DNA of 18,213 nt from contig DGPL01000012.1 in NCBI GenBank assembly GCA_002390425.1, positions 1-18,213 of the forward strand. Reading direction: 5' to 3'. The notes beneath the pieces were generated by a model, which saw only the letters and a list, made by a program, of their open reading frames with translations, did no database searches and was not told where the DNA came from. Origin of the DNA: Kordiimonadaceae bacterium UBA4441 (GTDB lineage: Bacteria; Pseudomonadota; Alphaproteobacteria; Sphingomonadales; Emcibacteraceae). Shown here one piece after another: positions 1 through 7,842 of the stretch (position 1 is its first letter; every line of letters begins with the position of its first letter). The position numbers and the translations under genes are program-made.

Positions 1-42
1 CAACTTTCCCTGATGACGTACAGATATATTGATATTATTCAT

Positions 43-76
43 AAAAAAGGGCTCGCAATAAATTATGCGAACCCTT
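43..76 (-). terminator. Rho-independent terminator after rpsI
   Basis: Read on the minus strand, an 11-bp stem (AAGGGTTCGCA pairing with TGCGAGCCCTT, one G-T pair) with an 8-nt AT-rich loop is followed directly by TTTTTT. It lies 22 bases past the rpsI stop codon and closes the ribosomal protein operon. Confidence 0.85.
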
Positions 77-98
77 AAATAATAATATATTAAAACGA

Positions 99-594
<496 letters not shown>

Positions 595-602
<8 letters not shown>

Positions 603-1068
603 TATTTGAATTCCTTGAATTTTTCTCATTCATTGCAGCAACATCAAGAACTTCTGGTTGTTGTGCGTAATGTGTATGTTCAGAACCGGCAAAAACGCGT
701 AGGTTTTTAAGTTGTTCACGACCAAGAGGACCGTTGTGAAGCATGCGTTTCACAGCTTGCATAACGACACGTTCAGGATATTCACCTTCTAAGATGTCAC
801 GTGCTGTACGGTCTTTAATTCCACCTGGGTGGCCAGTATGCCAGTAATAAATTTTCTTATCTTTTTTATTGCCGCTAAGTTTTACTTTTTCAGCGTTAAT
901 AACGATGATATTGTCGCCACAATCCATTGAAGGCGTATACATTGGTTTATGTTTACCTTTCAAATATGTAGCAATGATAGCTGCCATACGACCTAGGACA
1001 AGACCGTCCGCGTCAATGACGTACCATTTTTTTTCAATATCTGCTGGTGTTGCAGAGTAAGTTTTCAT
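595..1068 (-). CDS. rplM: 50S ribosomal protein L13
   Basis: Large-subunit ribosomal protein L13 (uL13), an early assembly protein of the 50S subunit. The 157-residue product has the typical family sequence: MKTYSATPADIEKKWYVIDA at the start, then LGRMAAIIATYLKGKHKP, DCGDNIIVINAEK and HTGHPGGIK, and RAVKRM-like and LKNLRVFAG segments near the end. The ATG at 1068 has AAGGAT about nine bases upstream. It is the first gene of the rplM-rpsI pair, which is nearly universally conserved. The C-terminal tail EKNSRNSNNG overlaps the first codons of rpsI. A candidate promoter sits 44-71 bases upstream. Confidence 0.97.
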
Positions 1069-1111
1069 TGGAATAAATCCTTAAATAAATTTTACGAATT
1101 AATTTGCGCGC

Positions 1112-1139
1112 AATATGCCATTATAAAAAATAAAGTCAA
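1112..1139 (-). promoter_or_regulatory. Candidate promoter of rplM-rpsI
   Basis: On the minus strand TTGACT (1134-1139) is followed after 16 bases by CATATT (1112-1117) and a GC-rich GCGCGC stretch near the expected start point. The -35 is close to consensus and the -10 is weak. Position and orientation suit the rplM operon. A TATAAT also lies in the spacer but only 8 bases from the -35. Confidence 0.5.
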
Positions 1140-1177
1140 CAACAATTATTTGTTATTTTTCAATGGCTTACAATTAT

Positions 1178-1191
1178 GGTATTATAATACC
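1178..1191. repeat. Perfect 14-bp palindrome
   Basis: GGTATTATAATACC is identical on both strands. It lies between the ctaA stop and the rplM promoter. It has no loop and no T-run, so it is not a standard terminator. It could be a protein-binding site, but in AT-rich DNA it may be chance. Confidence 0.6.
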
Positions 1192-1243
1192 CTTGCATAA
1201 CACATTAATAATCAACGTTATTTTTAGCGAAAATTATCTAAAA

Positions 1244-2272
1244 CTATGATTTAACACGATTTAATAAGAAAAGCGCAGCCGATAAAGCAACAACCGCCCC
1301 AGCTTGATGGGCCGCTGCTAGAGGAATTGCGACCATATTCATAATCGTTAATACACCAAGGGTAAATTGCCCTAGTATAGTTATAACAACAAAATGAGCC
1401 GCCAAACGAACACTTGAGGAGCTGTCATCTTTAAGTTTCCACCATAGACACAACGCTAAAAATGCTACTACATAAGCAAAAGTTCGATGTTCAAAATGTA
1501 TTGTCAGTGGATTATCAAAAATATTCATATACCATGGATCATTGGCAAATAACCCGTCAGGTATTACCTGCTCGTAAATTAAGGGCCACGTATCACTCAC
1601 CAACCCAGCGTTTAGTCCTGCAACAAGCCCCCCTAATAATATCTGTACAAAAATAAGTTTCACATATACGAGCGCCATACCATAGGGTCGCCCGACAACC
1701 TTCTCTTTAACGGGCATGATCAACCCAAGAGCAATCCAGAAGGCATAAATATAAATGATAACCGCAAGCCCTAAGTGAGCCGTTAAGCGATAATGACTGA
1801 CATCCGGACGATCAACCAATCCACTTTTAACCATGTACCACCCAAGCAACCCTTGACAAGCACCCAGCAGGAACATGGTCCAAAGATGGGGTCTTATCGC
1901 CCGCTTGATTTTTTTCCTGAATAAAAAATAGAAAAAAGGAATAGCAAAAACGACACCAATAAGCCGTCCTAGCACCCTATGGGAATATTCCCAGAAAAAG
2001 ATATTTTTAAACTCATCTAAGGACATCCCCTTATTAACTTTTTGATATTCGGGATATTGTTTATAGGCGTCGAATTCAGCCATCCATTCTGCTTCATTCA
2101 TAGGCGGGACAATGCCGCTGATCGGCTTCCAATCAACCATACTAAGGCCGGATTCCGTTAATCTTGTCACCCCACCGACAACAATCATGGCAAAAACAAA
2201 TGCACAAACAACAAATAACCATACCGCAACATGGCGATTATATTTATCTTTCGCTTTAAGGTAACTATTCAC
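1244..2272 (-). CDS. ctaA: Heme A synthase, COX15/CtaA family
   Basis: Membrane enzyme that oxidises the C8 methyl of heme O to the formyl group of heme A, needed for aa3-type cytochrome oxidase. At 342 residues with about eight hydrophobic helices it has normal length for the alphaproteobacterial/mitochondrial COX15 type. The four heme-ligand histidines are visible: His98 (FWEYSHRVLGR), His166 (TAHLGLA), His262 (HFEHRTFAY) and His322 (AAAHQAGA). NAGLVSDTWPLI is also characteristic. The cysteine pair of the Bacillus type is absent. The start codon is GTG at 2272, giving MNSYLKAKDKYNRH before the first helix, and the Shine-Dalgarno is weak. It lies 78 bases downstream of the DUF1499 gene and upstream of rplM on the same strand. 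Confidence 0.95.
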   Translation of the reverse strand: MNSYLKAKDKYNRHVAVWLFVVCAFVFAMIVVGGVTRLTESGLSMVDWKPISGIVPPMNEAEWMAEFDAYKQYPEYQKVNKGMSLDEFKNIFFWEYSHRVLGRLIGVVFAIPFFYFLFRKKIKRAIRPHLWTMFLLGACQGLLGWYMVKSGLVDRPDVSHYRLTAHLGLAVIIYIYAFWIALGLIMPVKEKVVGRPYGMALVYVKLIFVQILLGGLVAGLNAGLVSDTWPLIYEQVIPDGLFANDPWYMNIFDNPLTIHFEHRTFAYVVAFLALCLWWKLKDDSSSSVRLAAHFVVITILGQFTLGVLTIMNMVAIPLAAAHQAGAVVALSAALFLLNRVKS

Positions 2273-2350
2273 AGGCGTAACTCTATAATCATGACTTAAT
2301 GCACGATTTATACAGCATTCTCTACGATAAAAAAAGCCACTATTTAAAAA

Positions 2351-3082
2351 TTATTGTTGATTAAATGCTTTTGTAAATCTCATAATTCTCATGGCGCCTA
2401 ATCCATGATCGGAACCGCCTACTCGACTTAACGATCTTAAATCAATTCGGCTACCGTTTTCTAACTCTAATATTCGGATAACCACATCATCATGGAAATT
2501 AAACCACTTCGTATAATCAGTGGCTTCAATGCGGCCATTTTCTTTATCAAGTGACGCAAAATCCCAATTTAAATCACTAGCAACTTTCAATGCCAAATCA
2601 AATGCTTCTTCTTTATCCATGTCACTGGTAATTGGTTGCACCCATGGGAATTTTGCAAGCTGCCTCATTCTATTACGGCCATCATAAACAAAATCATTTC
2701 TTCTGCCTGGCGCATCAAGAAGCGTTATAAATTCAGGCGGGTTTATTGTATCCGTACTGACATCATGTATTCCTCTTAACCCTGTTAAATCTTCTGGTTC
2801 CTTGTTTATTCCCAGATAATAGCCACTCCCAAAAATAAGTATAATAAGAACACTCATTTTTACGGTTTTGCGAATATTTCTAAAACGCCATTGCAATAAT
2901 AACGCAAGCAACAGAGCCGCAGAAACAATTGAAACGGTCATATACTGCATTGTCATTCGAAACCCTGAAATAGGCTCCCATAAACCGAGTGCAGTTCCTG
3001 GCCCAGCGAGTAAAGGTAAAATGCCAATAAGCGATAAGATGAGCAGAACCCTAAACAGAATAGCTTTATGTTTACCCTGCAT
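2351..3082 (-). CDS. DUF1499 membrane protein
   Basis: Protein of 243 residues with three hydrophobic helices in the N-terminal third, followed by a DUF1499 domain from about GIHDVSTDTINPPEF to the end. Motifs typical of this family include HDVSTD, NGRIEATDYTKWFNFHDDVVIRI and SRIDLRSLSRVGGSDHG. The domain's function is not established. I choose ATG 3082 (MQGKHKAILF) because AAGGAG stands seven bases upstream and known relatives begin with this helical region. The frame is open further upstream to a TTG at 3265, but those 61 codons encode the displaced C-terminus of the frameshifted gene before it, so a longer call would be an artefact. Confidence 0.85.
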   Translation of the reverse strand: MQGKHKAILFRVLLILSLIGILPLLAGPGTALGLWEPISGFRMTMQYMTVSIVSAALLLALLLQWRFRNIRKTVKMSVLIILIFGSGYYLGINKEPEDLTGLRGIHDVSTDTINPPEFITLLDAPGRRNDFVYDGRNRMRQLAKFPWVQPITSDMDKEEAFDLALKVASDLNWDFASLDKENGRIEATDYTKWFNFHDDVVIRILELENGSRIDLRSLSRVGGSDHGLGAMRIMRFTKAFNQQ

Positions 3083-3175
3083 AATTATTCTCCTTATAAT
3101 TAGATATTTAGCTTTTAACGGAAGACTGGTTTTCATTGTATTCGAAATAACATATTTTTCAAAGTTTACTTCTTC

Positions 3176-3495
3176 ATCTAATCTAATTGTCAAATAAACT
3201 TTATCATCATCAGCATGTAGTTCTTTTATACCGCGACGTGGCAGTGGGATTTTAGATACATACAAAATGCAAACAAAGAAGCGGCAACCTCCGCATGAGA
3301 ATAGGTCAATTTATCATTTTTAAATTCAAGTGCTTTATCTACTAAAAGAGAAAAAGTTACGCTATCGGCTTTATCAATAATGGTTTTTTGTACATCTTCT
3401 ATTTCAAAATATTGTTTTTTGAGTACTGAAAAATTTACCAATGCTTTGCGTAATTCAGATACCGTAAAGTAAATATGTTTAACTTCTAATGGCAT
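3176..3495 (-). pseudogene. Frameshifted paralog of the gene at 3560-3883
   Basis: From ATG 3495 (MPLEVKHIYFTVSELRKAL, with AGAGG six bases upstream) the frame runs to CMYLK and then reads SHCHVAV to a TAA at 3226. The neighbouring paralog continues CMYLKIPLP at the same point. Here IPLPRRG followed by a similar C-terminus ending VYLTIRLD appears in the -1 frame, at about 3252-3176. The switch falls at an AAAA tract (3250-3253), where a fifth A would restore the frame. The restored frame has no stop and would run in frame into the DUF1499 gene. Options are a natural deletion, an assembly error, or less likely ribosomal slippage. The family is unrecognised and no membrane helix is visible. Confidence 0.75.
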
Positions 3496-3559
3496 TAAAA
3501 CCTCTTTATCCCTTAAGATCATTGAAAGAAAAACCTATAGTAAAATGATTAGAAAAGTC

Positions 3560-3883
3560 TTAATCAATTTTAATATTTAAATAAAACTCTTGCCCTTTAA
3601 CTTGAAGAGATTTTTTACCTGCTTTTGGAAGTGGAATTTTTAAATACATACAATAGCCCATTAAAGCCGCGGCGATCTCAGGGTTTGTATATTTCACAAG
3701 ACCTGTTCTATTTTTTTCCGCATCAAATACTTTTATTGCGATGAAAATCTCATCTTTCGTAGATACAGAAAAATCGGTGATATTTTCCGCTTTAAATCGC
3801 AATCCTTTTCTGGCAGAAAATTGCATCAATGCTATTTTAAGTTCATGTTCTGAAATAAATATCTCTCTATTTTCGCGTAGCAT
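3560..3883 (-). CDS. Small hypothetical protein, first of a tandem paralog pair
   Basis: I do not recognise this 107-residue protein. The start is ATG 3883 (MLRENREIFISEHELKIAL), preceded by GGGGA at about seven bases; the ATG at 3907 lacks a ribosome site. It aligns along its whole length with the neighbouring frameshifted copy: ELxxAL..FS..K in the first 30 residues, then Y..xEXAAxL...CMYLKIPLP and a C-terminal YL.I.D strand. The mix of charged and short hydrophobic stretches suggests a small soluble alpha/beta protein, with no signal peptide or membrane helix. It is the promoter-proximal gene of the minus-strand run leading to DUF1499 and ctaA, so it may be co-transcribed with them. Confidence 0.7.
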   Translation of the reverse strand: MLRENREIFISEHELKIALMQFSARKGLRFKAENITDFSVSTKDEIFIAIKVFDAEKNRTGLVKYTNPEIAAALMGYCMYLKIPLPKAGKKSLQVKGQEFYLNIKID

Positions 3884-3910
3884 AATAATTCCCCATTGTT
3901 TACTCATACA

Positions 3911-3939
3911 ATAATATTCTTATCAAGATCTTGGGGCAA
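3911..3939 (-). promoter_or_regulatory. Candidate promoter of the small-paralog/DUF1499 run
   Basis: On the minus strand TTGCCC (3934-3939) and TATTAT (3911-3916) are spaced by exactly 17 bases, putting the start point near 3904, about 20 bases before the ATG at 3883. A CtrA-like motif lies just upstream of the -35. Confidence 0.5.
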
Positions 3940-3945
3940 TAATAG

Positions 3946-3960
3946 TTAATAAAGTGTTAA
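3946..3960. promoter_or_regulatory. CtrA-like motif TTAA-N7-TTAA
   Basis: TTAATAAAGTGTTAA matches the alphaproteobacterial CtrA consensus of two TTAA half-sites seven bases apart. It lies in a divergent intergenic region about 42-56 bases upstream of the predicted minus-strand start point. In AT-rich DNA one such match per 15-20 kb is expected by chance, so only the position argues for function. Confidence 0.35.
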
Positions 3961-3965
3961 AAATT

Positions 3966-3986
3966 GATAAAATCGTACGTTTTATC
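3966..3986. repeat. Inverted repeat, candidate operator
   Basis: Arms GATAAAA (3966-3972) and TTTTATC (3980-3986) are perfect complements around TCGTACG, itself containing the palindrome CGTACG. The right arm reaches the -35 region of the -10-like TATAAT at 4003-4008 that faces the small membrane gene. There is no T-run to suggest a terminator. Confidence 0.55.
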
Positions 3987-4034
3987 CAAACAAATAAACT
4001 TATATAATTTCAGACAAATTCCTATATCAATCAA

Positions 4035-4217
4035 ATGTCATTAGAAACCACACTCATTCTGCTTGGTGCATCAATTTTAGTATTGCTCTTTTCCTTGCTT
4101 ATTATGCGACGACCAAAGAAAATAGGAACGCCTTGGTCCATTCCTTGGAATGGTGTCATGTTTATTTCAATAATGCTTATATTGTTATTTTCCAGCCACG
4201 CACTTAGCTTCTTATAA
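4035..4217 (+). CDS. Small two-helix membrane protein
   Basis: A 60-residue protein with an N-terminal helix (TLILLGASILVLLFSLLIM), a short basic and proline-bearing cytoplasmic-looking loop (RRPKKIGTPWSIPWNG), and a second helix (VMFISIMLILLFSSHALSFL). The layout resembles small uncharacterised inner-membrane proteins in alphaproteobacteria, but I assign no function. A TATAAT at 4003-4008 could be its -10; no clear Shine-Dalgarno precedes the ATG. Its stop codon lies inside the 3' end of the convergent maeB (6-nt overlap). The reverse-strand reading across this region, 79 codons, looks non-coding by composition. Confidence 0.6.
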   Translation: MSLETTLILLGASILVLLFSLLIMRRPKKIGTPWSIPWNGVMFISIMLILLFSSHALSFL

Positions 4218-6503
4218 AGGCCATTGATGCGAGCTTTCTTTTTCAAGGTTTTGCGCATCCTTAACGGCAATCGCGGTCATATTTAATATTCCCCGCGCGC
4301 TAACCCCCGGTGTCACAATATGTGCTGGCATCGCAGCCCCAAGTAATATTGGGCCAACCAGCAAACCTCTTTCGATACTTTTTACCAACCCAAGCGCACT
4401 ATTCGCTGCATCAAGTGACGGGAATACAAGTAAATTTGCTGCACCGGTTAAGGCACAGTCTTGAATAAGGTCTTTTCGTAAATTCTCATTTAATGCCGCT
4501 TCAGCATGCATTTCACCGTCGACCTCTAACCCTGGCACTCTTTCACGTAACATTTTTACGGCTTTAAGCATCTTACAGGCAGAAGGTGCTTTTGAAGACC
4601 CGAAATTTGAATGCGAAAGCAGCGCTACTTTCGGCTTAATGCCGAATAACTCAATCTGTTTTGATGCTGCAATGGTACTTTCAACAATTTGTTCCATTGT
4701 AGGATCAATATCCATAAACGCATCGGCAATAAAAACGGTCTGTTGTGGTAAAATAAGAACACTTAATGTCGAAATCTTCTGGTTCATATTTTTGCGGCCA
4801 ATGATATCAATGATATAACGAATATGAAAATCAAATCGTCCATAAGTTCCGCAAATCATCGCATCGTGATAACCAAGCTTAACTGCCATTGCGGCAATCA
4901 CGGTTGTATTTGTACGGACAATTGTTTTGGCAGCTTCTTTCGATACACCCTTACGGCCAACCGTTTTATGGTACGCCTTATAAAATTCATAATATCGATC
5001 ATCATGTTGTGGGTTGATGACTTCATATTCTTTATCTTGAGTCATTCTTAACCCGAGCTTCTCAATTCTGTCGGCGATAACGTCTGGGCGACCTACAAGT
5101 GTCGGATAAACCATCCCTTCATCAAGTGCCGCCTGCACCGCACGAAGAACATTTTCATTTTCCCCTTCCGCATAAACAACTCGTTTCGGATCTTTCTTGG
5201 CATCTTCCAAAATCGGCTGCATCAGCATATTTGATTTAAAGATAAAGTTACCGATCTTCTCTTTATAGGCATTCATATCTTCAATTGGTCGTGTGGCAAC
5301 GCCGCTATCCATCGCCGCTTGCGCCACCGCTGGTGCCACTTCAAGAATTAGACGTGGATCAAAAGGTTTTGGAATAATATATTCCGGTCCAAATTTTAAT
5401 TCCTCACCGCGATAGGCGTCAGCTACTTCATCAGAACTTTCACGGTATGCTAAATCAGCAATCGCCCAAACGCAGGCTTTTTTCATTTCATCATTAATTT
5501 CTGTGGCCCCAACATCAAGTGCACCACGAAAAAGAAAAGGAAAACAAAGAACATTATTAACCTGATTTGGATAATCAGAGCGTCCAGTTGCAATAATTGC
5601 GTCCGGTCTTGCTTTCTTTGCTTCTTCCGGTGAAATTTCAGGAGTCGGATTAGCAAGCGCAAGAATAAATGGTTTATCCGCCATTTTCTTGACCATTTCC
5701 GGCTTTAAAACACCCGGTGCTGATAACCCAAGGAATACATCCGCCCCTTTAATGGCATCATCAAGATTACGGTCTTTGGTATCACGGGAATAACGTTTTT
5801 TATATTCGTTCGCTTCACGGCCATCATAGACAACACCATCAAGGTCAATCAGCGTAATATTTTCTTTTTTAAGGCCTAACGTCACCAACAAATCAAGACA
5901 AGCCAGAGAGGCTGCCCCGCCACCAGTAGCAACAAGCTTAACATCCTTAAATTCTTTTTCTACAATCCTTAACCCGTTAAAGACAGCCGCACCTGCAACA
6001 ATCGCCGTTCCGTGTTGATCATCATGAAATACGGGAATATTCATCCGCTCTTTCAATGCTTTTTCAACAACAAAACATTCTGGTGCTTTGATGTCTTCTA
6101 AATTTATCGCCCCAAAGGTAGGCTCAAGCGCCGCAATAGTATCAATAAGTTTCTCTGGATCTTTCTGATCAATTTCGATATCAAACACATTGATACCGGC
6201 AAACTTTTTAAATAATACCGCTTTACCTTCCATGACCGGCTTACTAGCGAGCGGCCCGATATCCCCTAAACCAAGAACCGCTGAACCGTTAGTGACAACA
6301 CCAACCAAATTACCGCGAATTGTCATATCAGCTGCGGCGGCCGGATCCTCGACGATGGCCTCACATGCATAAGCAACTCCGGGTGAATAGGCCCGTGCCA
6401 AATCCCGTTGGTTTGCCAGTGGTTTTGTTGGAATTATTGCCATCTTGCCCGGTGTGGGTTCAGTGTGATAGCGAAGCGACGTTTCTTTAAACTTATCAAC
6501 CAA
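4212..6503 (-). CDS. maeB: NADP-dependent malic enzyme with phosphotransacetylase-like domain
   Basis: Oxidative decarboxylation of malate to pyruvate with NADP. The 763-residue length is that of the MaeB hybrid type. The malic N-domain covers about residues 15-150 with catalytic Tyr39 (AYSPGVA), Lys94 (MEGKAVLFKK) and the acidic pair in NLEDIKAPECF. FHDDQHGTA at 159-167 is the metal site. The NAD(P) fold follows, with VATGGGAASL at 191-200. From about 430 on is a PTA/PTB-like domain (YAEGENENVLRA onwards) that is generally non-catalytic and regulatory. The start is TTG 6503: the codon before it is a stop, AGGA lies nine bases upstream, and VDKFKETSLRYH matches the family N-terminus, so the ATG at codon 21 is too late. 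Confidence 0.96.
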   Translation of the reverse strand: MVDKFKETSLRYHTEPTPGKMAIIPTKPLANQRDLARAYSPGVAYACEAIVEDPAAAADMTIRGNLVGVVTNGSAVLGLGDIGPLASKPVMEGKAVLFKKFAGINVFDIEIDQKDPEKLIDTIAALEPTFGAINLEDIKAPECFVVEKALKERMNIPVFHDDQHGTAIVAGAAVFNGLRIVEKEFKDVKLVATGGGAASLACLDLLVTLGLKKENITLIDLDGVVYDGREANEYKKRYSRDTKDRNLDDAIKGADVFLGLSAPGVLKPEMVKKMADKPFILALANPTPEISPEEAKKARPDAIIATGRSDYPNQVNNVLCFPFLFRGALDVGATEINDEMKKACVWAIADLAYRESSDEVADAYRGEELKFGPEYIIPKPFDPRLILEVAPAVAQAAMDSGVATRPIEDMNAYKEKIGNFIFKSNMLMQPILEDAKKDPKRVVYAEGENENVLRAVQAALDEGMVYPTLVGRPDVIADRIEKLGLRMTQDKEYEVINPQHDDRYYEFYKAYHKTVGRKGVSKEAAKTIVRTNTTVIAAMAVKLGYHDAMICGTYGRFDFHIRYIIDIIGRKNMNQKISTLSVLILPQQTVFIADAFMDIDPTMEQIVESTIAASKQIELFGIKPKVALLSHSNFGSSKAPSACKMLKAVKMLRERVPGLEVDGEMHAEAALNENLRKDLIQDCALTGAANLLVFPSLDAANSALGLVKSIERGLLVGPILLGAAMPAHIVTPGVSARGILNMTAIAVKDAQNLEKESSHQWPL

Positions 6504-6545
6504 TTATCAATGTCCTGTTATGTGGCAATAAAAATACAGACATTT

Positions 6546-6579
6546 CAAAAAAAAGGGAAGAACAATAACGTTCTTCCCT
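6546..6579 (-). terminator. Rho-independent terminator after ald
   Basis: On the minus strand a perfect 10-bp stem AGGGAAGAAC / GTTCTTCCCT with a 6-nt loop is followed by eight T residues. It lies 26 bases past the ald stop and just upstream of maeB, so it separates the two transcripts. Confidence 0.9.
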
Positions 6580-6605
6580 AAAAATAGTTTTATATATTAA
6601 TTTAC

Positions 6606-7712
6606 TTAAAGCGAAGCAGCAACATATGGAAGATCAAGATCGTCCGCAACGGCTTTGAAAGTTACGTTACCGGCTTCAATGTTAATTCCGTTCGCAAGAT
6701 GCGCGTCGTCCTGACATGCTTTCTTCCAACCTTTGTTAGCAAGTTGAACAGCAAATGGCAGTGTCGCGTTATTGAGCGCATATGTTGATGTGTGCGCAAC
6801 AGCACCAGGCATATTCGCCACACAATAATAAACAGCATCATCAATAATAAATGTTGGATCACTATGTGTTGTTGCTTTTGAGTTTTCAAAACAACCACCT
6901 TGGTCAATTGAAATATCGACAAGAACCGCACCCGGCTTCATGCGACGCGCCATTTCAGCAGAAACAAGTTTCGGTGCGGCTGCACCAGCAACCAGAACAG
7001 CGCCAACAACAAGATCAGCATCAAGAACCGCTTCTTCAAGTGAATGCGCCGTCGAATAAACTGTTTTCACAGAACCGCGGAAACGTTGATCAAGATAACG
7101 CATTTGATCAATATCACGGTCAAACACCGTCACATCAGCACCAAGTCCAACAGCCATCTCAGCAGCGTTCATTCCTGAAACACCACCGCCAATAACAACA
7201 ACCTTCGCAGGGGCAACACCCGGTACACCACCAAGAAGAATACCACGGCCGCCTGATGCTTTTTGTAGTGCATGGGCACCCGCTTGAATTGACATACGAC
7301 CAGCAACTTCACTCATAGGAGCAAGAAGCGGAAGTGAACCATCATCCGCCGTCACCGTTTCATAAGCAATTGCCGTGCAACCAGATGCCATAAGTGCTTC
7401 AGTTTGTGGCTTATCCGCCGCAAGGTGAAGATATGTGAATAGTAAATGATGTGGCTTAAGCATCGCACATTCATTAAGTTGTGGTTCTTTAACCTTAACG
7501 ATCATTTCTGCTTTTTCAAAAACTTCCGCAGCAGTTGCTATGATTGAACATCCAACCGCTTCATAATCAGCATCACTGATACCAATTCCGGCACCGGCAT
7601 TTGTTTCCATAATCACTTCGTGACCATTACGGATAAGCTCAGACGCGCTTGATGGTGTTAGACCAACACGATATTCGTGTACTTTGATTTCTTTTGGGCA
7701 ACCTATAATCAT
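6606..7712 (-). CDS. ald: Alanine dehydrogenase
   Basis: NAD-dependent reversible deamination of L-alanine to pyruvate and ammonia, in the cytoplasm. The 368-residue length fits the family. Visible active-site residues are Arg15 (HEYRVGLTP), Lys75 (VKVKEP) and His96 (LHLAADK). The Rossmann signature is VVVIGGGVSGMNAAEMAVGLGA, and VDISIDQGGCFENS carries the family's catalytic Asp. The sequence starts with the conserved IIGCPKEIK. ATG 7712 has AAGGGA upstream. It is divergent from an Lrp/AsnC regulator, a common arrangement for AldR-type control, and has its own terminator. An inverted repeat lies between its promoter elements. Confidence 0.97.
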   Translation of the reverse strand: MIIGCPKEIKVHEYRVGLTPSSASELIRNGHEVIMETNAGAGIGISDADYEAVGCSIIATAAEVFEKAEMIVKVKEPQLNECAMLKPHHLLFTYLHLAADKPQTEALMASGCTAIAYETVTADDGSLPLLAPMSEVAGRMSIQAGAHALQKASGGRGILLGGVPGVAPAKVVVIGGGVSGMNAAEMAVGLGADVTVFDRDIDQMRYLDQRFRGSVKTVYSTAHSLEEAVLDADLVVGAVLVAGAAAPKLVSAEMARRMKPGAVLVDISIDQGGCFENSKATTHSDPTFIIDDAVYYCVANMPGAVAHTSTYALNNATLPFAVQLANKGWKKACQDDAHLANGINIEAGNVTFKAVADDLDLPYVAASL

Positions 7713-7727
7713 GACTGCTTTTCCCTT

Positions 7728-7757
7728 ATTATAATTGTGAATCTTTCTTAATCACAA
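7728..7757 (-). promoter_or_regulatory. ald promoter with inverted repeat in the spacer
   Basis: On the minus strand TTGTGA (7752-7757) is spaced 18 bases from TATAAT (7728-7733). The same stretch forms the inverted repeat TTGTGA (7735-7740) N11 TCACAA (7752-7757), overlapping the -35 and filling the spacer. It also contains one GAATC (GANTC) site at 7739-7743. A regulator bound here would touch the RNA polymerase site directly. Confidence 0.55.
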
Positions 7758-7814
7758 GATACACAAACAAAATAAGAATGTCCTTGCTTTTTTCAGCGTG
7801 AAACACTTTATTTT

Positions 7815-7829
7815 TCGCATATTATTGCG
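7815..7829. promoter_or_regulatory. Candidate Lrp-family operator
   Basis: TCGCATATTATTGCG has CGCA / TGCG arms around an AT core and matches 12 of 15 positions of the E. coli Lrp consensus YAGHAWATTWTDCTR. It lies 13 bases before the ATG of the Lrp-type gene, as expected for autoregulation. Confidence 0.45.
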
Positions 7830-7842
7830 TAAGAATACAAAT

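Noticed and set aside
1120..1139. TTGACT with TATAAT as the rplM promoter
   Set aside because: The spacing is only 8 bases. The CATATT at 16 bases is a better, though weak, -10.
3245..3260. Programmed -1 ribosomal frameshifting between the small gene and DUF1499
   Set aside because: Only the A-site Lys codon could re-pair. The preceding CTA cannot slip to TCT well, and no canonical heptamer or obvious downstream structure was seen.
3083..3265. N-terminal extension of the DUF1499 protein to a TTG start
   Set aside because: These codons encode the frame-displaced C-terminus of the upstream paralog. A strong AAGGAG and a family-like N-terminus support ATG 3082.
6190..6372. Small plus-strand frame inside maeB and similar overlapping frames elsewhere
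   Set aside because: They lie antisense or out of frame within well-supported genes and have low-complexity, non-protein-like sequences.
7735..7757. CRP/FNR site in the ald promoter
   Set aside because: TGTGA and TCACA are 11 bases apart instead of the 6 of a CRP site.
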